From NCBI GenBank assembly GCA_030597505.1, contig JAUVRS010000027.1:1-14760 (forward strand): a stretch of 14,760 nt of DNA. Reading direction: 5' to 3'. Below the pieces are notes generated by a model. It worked only from the letters and a program-made list of their open reading frames with translations, made no database searches and was not told the DNA's origin. Made by a program: the position numbers and the translations under genes. This stretch comes from Desulfobacteraceae bacterium (GTDB taxonomy: Bacteria > Desulfobacterota > DSM-4660 > Desulfatiglandales > Desulfatiglandaceae). This document shows positions 14,445-14,760 of the stretch, piece by piece. Within the stretch, counting starts at the first letter, position 1. Each line of letters begins with the position of its first letter.

Positions 14445-14472
14445 GAACTGGTCCTCAGGAACTAGTCCTCAG
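14445..14472 (+). repeat. Tandem 14-base repeat
   Basis: GAACTGGTCCTCAG and GAACTAGTCCTCAG lie head to tail with one base different; a partial match (CCCTCAA) precedes them. The pair is about 75 bases upstream of the CDF start and might be a regulator site or a chance duplication. Confidence 0.6.
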
Positions 14473-14548
14473 AAATAACCATAACAGAAGACCAAAAACA
14501 TTATCATGAGGGATGTGGTTTGGGTCCCATATGGTCATTTCAAAACAT

Positions 14549-14760
14549 ATGATAAGAGATCAGGGCCGGGCCGGTCGAAAGGTGACCTTGATCGGCGCCG
14601 TGGCCAATCTCTTTTTGATTGCCCTAAAGCTTTTTGCCGGTGTCTTTGGCCACAGCCAGGCCCTGATTGCCGATGCGGTCCATTCGGTCTCCGATCTCTT
14701 TACTGACGCTGTAGTGCTGGTGGGGCTAAAGTTGGGGCGAAAGGCACCTGATGAGGGTCA
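14549..14760 (+). CDS. Cation diffusion facilitator family metal transporter (5' part)
   Basis: The first 70 residues of a CDF (FieF/MMT1-like) antiporter run off the right edge. After MIRDQGRAGRK comes a first membrane helix VTLIGAVANLFLIALKLFAG and then HSQALIADAVHSVSDLFTD, the family signature on the second helix, with the aspartates that bind Zn2+, Fe2+ or Mn2+. These proteins export divalent metals in exchange for protons. The ATG at 14549 gives the usual short N-terminus; in-frame ATGs at 14513 and 14531 are alternatives, and no ribosome site decides between them. Confidence 0.85.
   Translation, partial: MIRDQGRAGRKVTLIGAVANLFLIALKLFAGVFGHSQALIADAVHSVSDLFTDAVVLVGLKLGRKAPDEG

Larger units (their letters stand above)
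13944..14548. other. Intergenic region with repeats
   Basis: This 605-base spacer before the CDF gene holds no convincing gene. It contains a long inverted repeat (14093-14260), a tandem 14-base repeat (14445-14472), GGCTCAT/ATGAGCC arms (14343-14349 and 14381-14387), and a half-site resembling common intergenic repeats, AAATTCCCCCTAACCC near 13967-13982. The long frames here are of low quality. I found no strong promoter for the CDF gene. Confidence 0.5.

Noticed and set aside
14506..14706. 66-codon plus-strand frame at the right edge
   Set aside because: The CDF signature is in another frame starting at 14549; this one is its shadow.

Overview
This window reads like chromosome from an anaerobic, probably marine, sulfate-reducer-like bacterium of the Desulfobacterota (old Deltaproteobacteria). 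The clues are an AMP-forming fatty-acyl-CoA ligase next to a LivG-type transporter ATPase, an oxygen-sensitive 4-hydroxybutyryl-CoA dehydratase family enzyme, paired b'/b ATP synthase stalk genes whose b protein carries a signal-peptide-like N-terminus, and a palindromic intergenic repeat of a style common in that group. The assignment rests on gene content and remembered families, not on a search.

Layout. Positions 1-2173 (minus strand) hold an acyl-CoA synthetase followed by the start of livG. Positions 2704-4173 (minus) hold a single-gene unit for an AbfD-family [4Fe-4S]/FAD enzyme with a clear sigma70-type promoter. An AT-rich gap leads to a diverged dnaA (4812-6161, plus) that has no dnaN beside it. 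A promoter near 6324-6352 then precedes a membrane-sector (F0) operon on the plus strand: atpZ, atpI, atpB, a multi-hairpin proteolipid gene, a normal single-hairpin atpE, b' and b. No F1 gene lies in the window. A small P-loop ATPase gene converges on the end of b (minus). A GAF-domain protein (11000-13339, plus) is followed by a redoxin C-terminal fragment, a small acidic orphan, a repeat-rich spacer and the start of a CDF-family metal transporter.

The most notable item is the rotor gene set. After correcting one extra G in a nine-G run, 7890-8871 encodes four fused c-subunit hairpins. Only the first keeps the ion-binding glutamate; the other three have glutamine at that position. Next to it is a normal c subunit with the Na+-type signature, including the second glutamate on helix 1 (E32 and E65). 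The pair would be expected to make a mixed rotor with fewer ion sites than hairpins, resembling the logic of V-ATPases and of the Acetobacterium woodii hybrid ring, but with a larger fusion. Whether the G9 tract is a sequencing error, a phase-variable switch, a programmed frameshift site or a real inactivation is the key open question.
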